A DNA stretch of 17,821 bases from Sedimenticola sp. (GTDB taxonomy: Bacteria; Pseudomonadota; Gammaproteobacteria; Chromatiales; Chromatiaceae): assembly GCA_030619405.1 (NCBI GenBank), contig JAUXBK010000023.1, positions 1 to 17,821 of the forward strand. Direction: 5' to 3'. The translations under genes were made by a program, and so were the position numbers. Within the stretch, counting starts at the first letter, position 1. Each line of letters opens with the position of its first letter. Below are positions 15,955-17,821 of the stretch, piece after piece. Under the pieces are notes generated by a model, which saw nothing but the letters and a program-made list of their open reading frames with translations, did not search any database and was not told the DNA's origin.

Positions 15955-17028
15955 TTAGTCGAAGCTCCTTAAGGCCAGTCCACACGCGATCATCAGTGCT
16001 GGAGCATCATTGCTCAGACTCTGCAGCTTCACGTTGGAAGAGACCGACATATTGGCAAAGGGGTTGGCCACCATGGTGGGCGTTCCAATCTTCGCCTCGA
16101 TCAACTCGTCCACACCGGCGATCGATGAGCACCCACCCGCGAGCACGATGTGGTCGACACTGCTGTAGGCACTGGAGGAAAAGAAAAACTGCAGGGAGCG
16201 GCTGACCTGTTGCGCCATCGCCTCCTTGAAAGGCTCCAGGACTTCGGGCTGATAGTTGTCCGGCAAGCCTCCCTGTCGCTTTGCCATTCCTGCCTCTTCA
16301 TGGGAGAGGCCGTAGCGCCGTTGAATCTCTTCGGTCAGCTGCCTTCCACCGAAATTTTGTTCCCGGGTGTAGATAATCTTGCTGTTGTGGAGCACATTCA
16401 GGGTGGTGATGGTGGCGCCGATATCGGCGATGGCCACTGCCTGATCTTCACCATACTCGGGCAGCTGCTCAATGATCCGGGAGAAAGCGTTCTCCATGGC
16501 ATAGGCTTCCACATCTACCACTGCGGCGGTCAACCCGGCGATCTCCAGTGCCGCCACCCGGTCATCCACATTTTCACTTCGGGACGCCGCCAACAGTACA
16601 TCCACCATCTCCGGATTCTTCTCAGACACCCCCAGCACCTCGAAGTCAATATTGACCTCTTCCAGGGGATAGGGAATGTACTGGTCCGCCTCCAGCTGGA
16701 TCTGGCTTTCCATCTCCTGATTGGAGAGCGAGGCCGGCATAGTAATCACTTTGGTGATCACCGCAGAACCCGAGACGGCCACGGCGGCTTGTCTGGCCCG
16801 GGTGCCCGAACGTTCGATGACCTTTCTGATGGATTGTCCCACCGCATCAACATCAGCGATATTTTTCTCCACCATGGTGTTTGCCGGTAACGGCTCTACC
16901 GCGTAGGATTCCACCCGGTAACGACTACCGGTCTGTCCGCTGGATTTGGTCAGTTCCAGCAGCTTTACCGCCGTGGAGCTGATATCCAAGCCTAGCATCG
17001 CCTGCTTCTTGGAGCGAAAAAGGAACAT
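15955..17028 (-). CDS. pilM: Type IV pilus actin-like ATPase-fold protein PilM
   Basis: PilM is a cytoplasmic FtsA/actin-fold protein that binds the N-terminal tail of PilN and connects the alignment complex to the pilus motor. The protein has 357 residues, usual for the family. The phosphate-1 motif LGLDISSTAVKLLEL lies at 12-26, a second nucleotide-site segment is AVAIADIGATITTLNV, and the adenosine motif is IVLAGGCSSIAGVDEL near the C-terminus. AAAGGAAGTAAG directly precedes the ATG (17028) and decides the start. It is the first gene of pilMNOPQ, which are spaced by 1-17 bases or overlap. It is divergent from mrcA, with a 215-base shared upstream region. Confidence 0.97.
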   Translation of the reverse strand: MFLFRSKKQAMLGLDISSTAVKLLELTKSSGQTGSRYRVESYAVEPLPANTMVEKNIADVDAVGQSIRKVIERSGTRARQAAVAVSGSAVITKVITMPASLSNQEMESQIQLEADQYIPYPLEEVNIDFEVLGVSEKNPEMVDVLLAASRSENVDDRVAALEIAGLTAAVVDVEAYAMENAFSRIIEQLPEYGEDQAVAIADIGATITTLNVLHNSKIIYTREQNFGGRQLTEEIQRRYGLSHEEAGMAKRQGGLPDNYQPEVLEPFKEAMAQQVSRSLQFFFSSSAYSSVDHIVLAGGCSSIAGVDELIEAKIGTPTMVANPFANMSVSSNVKLQSLSNDAPALMIACGLALRSFD

Positions 17029-17111
17029 CTTACTTCCTTTCGTAGTAAATAAATTAAGGTTGCTTTAGCGTGGGGAGAAGTTAAGGAGCTGCCTCTATTT
17101 TTCCCTTCAAC

Positions 17112-17140
17112 TGTATAGCAATAAATGGATTTTTTGTGAA
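17112..17140 (-). promoter_or_regulatory. Candidate sigma70 promoter for pilMNOPQ
   Basis: On the minus strand TTCACA (17140-17135), one base from consensus, is followed by a 17-base spacer and TATACA (17117-17112). The spacer ends in TGC, giving an extended -10. This predicts a start near 17105 and an untranslated leader of about 77 bases. Confidence 0.6.
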
Positions 17141-17187
17141 GCGTTTTCTTCCTATCACCTGATCTATGCTTCGGGTTTGTTAGTATA

Positions 17188-17201
17188 GCGACTCCTGTCG
17201 C
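17188..17201 (+). other. Small hairpin in the mrcA upstream region
   Basis: GCGAC (17188-17192), loop TCCT, and GTCGC (17197-17201) form a perfect 5-bp stem 42 bases before the mrcA ATG, followed by AGAAAATTT. It may be a leader hairpin. I could not place a convincing mrcA promoter; TAGTAT at 17181 is a possible -10 without a good -35. Confidence 0.35.
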
Positions 17202-17243
17202 AGAAAATTTAGCTAAGGGCTTCCCAATATCGTGAACTGGCTC

Positions 17244-17821
17244 ATGAAGTGGTCCATCAAAATCCTGAAGTTCGGCTTCTGGAGCCTTCTGGTGGGTGCA
17301 GTGGCCGGTGCCATCGCCCTGGCAGCCACTTATTTTTACCTGGAACCGGATCTGCCCGACACGGACAGCCTCAGGAACGTGGCACTTCAGGTTCCCCTGC
17401 GCGTCTATTCGAAAGAACGGAAGCTGATCGCGGAGTACGGTGAGAAGCGGCGCATCCCCCTCTCCTACGACGAAGTGCCGGAGCGCATGGTGCAGGCGTT
17501 TCTGGCGGCAGAGGACAATCGCTTCTTCGAACACCCGGGGGTCGATTATCAGGGGCTGCTGCGGGCGGCCGTGCAGCTGCTGATGACCGGCGAGAAACGA
17601 CAGGGTGGCAGTACCATCACTATGCAGGTGGCCAGAAACTTCTTTCTCAGCCGCAAAAAGACTTATACCCGTAAGCTGAACGAAATACTGCTCGCCCTGA
17701 AGATCGAGCGGGACCTCAACAAACAGGAGATCCTCGAGCTCTATCTGAACAAGATCTATCTGGGCCACAGGGCCTATGGCGTCGGTGCCGCCGCTCAGGT
17801 CTACTACGGTACCAGTGTGGA
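17244..17821 (+). CDS. mrcA: Penicillin-binding protein 1A, N-terminal part (runs off the window)
   Basis: MrcA (PonA) is a bifunctional class A enzyme that polymerises glycan strands and crosslinks them on the periplasmic face of the inner membrane. About 192 residues are visible; the transpeptidase domain lies beyond the right edge. A transmembrane anchor is at about 11-32. The family 51 glycosyltransferase domain follows with its motifs: AAEDNRFFEHPGVD with catalytic Glu90, then GGSTITMQVARNFFL, and KLNEILLALKIERDL followed by ILELYLNKIYLG. The ATG at 17244 is chosen because it gives the usual short basic tail before the anchor. A GTG at 17232 is an alternative, and neither has a strong ribosome site; the frame is closed upstream by TAA at 17214. 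Divergence from pilM is the classical gammaproteobacterial arrangement. Confidence 0.95.
   Translation, partial: MKWSIKILKFGFWSLLVGAVAGAIALAATYFYLEPDLPDTDSLRNVALQVPLRVYSKERKLIAEYGEKRRIPLSYDEVPERMVQAFLAAEDNRFFEHPGVDYQGLLRAAVQLLMTGEKRQGGSTITMQVARNFFLSRKKTYTRKLNEILLALKIERDLNKQEILELYLNKIYLGHRAYGVGAAAQVYYGTSV

Noticed and set aside
16992..17768. Minus-strand open frame of 258 codons spanning the mrcA start and the divergent spacer.
   Set aside because: It crosses the pilM/mrcA promoter region and lies opposite well-conserved PBP1a motifs. No family was recognised.

Overview
This is a chromosomal housekeeping segment of a GC-rich gammaproteobacterium. No coding sequence here looks like a new system. 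The gene order pilM-N-O-P-Q, aroK, aroB, a damX-like gene, gltB, gltD, hemE, with mrcA/ponA divergent from pilM, is from memory the arrangement of the Pseudomonas aeruginosa ponA-hemE region. The aroK-aroB-damX part also matches E. coli. The genus cannot be fixed from the sequence; a Chromatiales-like or Pseudomonas-like gammaproteobacterium is the best inference.

Layout. Positions 1-191 hold the N-terminus of a transposase (minus strand, IS91-like zinc-ribbon type) running off the left edge, followed by a perfect 10-bp stem-loop. At 424-876 is a small predicted lipoprotein of unknown function. From 1047 to 17028 everything lies on the minus strand: pilMNOPQ (15955-17028 down to 12015), aroK, aroB, damX-like, gltB, gltD, hemE. 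A candidate sigma70 promoter for pilM sits at 17112-17140 and a weaker one for aroK at 11940-11967. The right edge has the plus-strand 5' part of mrcA (PBP1a).

How the genes work together. PilM, N, O and P form the cytoplasmic, inner-membrane and periplasmic alignment complex that connects the type IV pilus motor to the PilQ outer-membrane secretin. AroK and AroB are shikimate-pathway enzymes. The damX-like protein is a membrane ATPase-domain protein with a C-terminal SPOR domain, expected at the division septum. GltB and GltD are the large and small subunits of NADPH glutamate synthase. HemE makes coproporphyrinogen III. MrcA polymerises peptidoglycan. Genes within each cluster are tightly packed: 4-bp overlaps at pilN/pilO and pilO/pilP, 8 bp at gltB/gltD, and a 1-bp gap at aroK/aroB.

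The most unusual signal is non-coding. Heptanucleotide tandem arrays with related units sit on the stop codons of hemE (981-1050) and of the damX-like gene (8516-8536), with a third array (8443-8477) in the damX/gltB spacer. The two arrays near damX lie in a roughly 100-bp segment bounded by a 9-bp inverted repeat, and the damX-like protein's last residues are encoded by repeat units.
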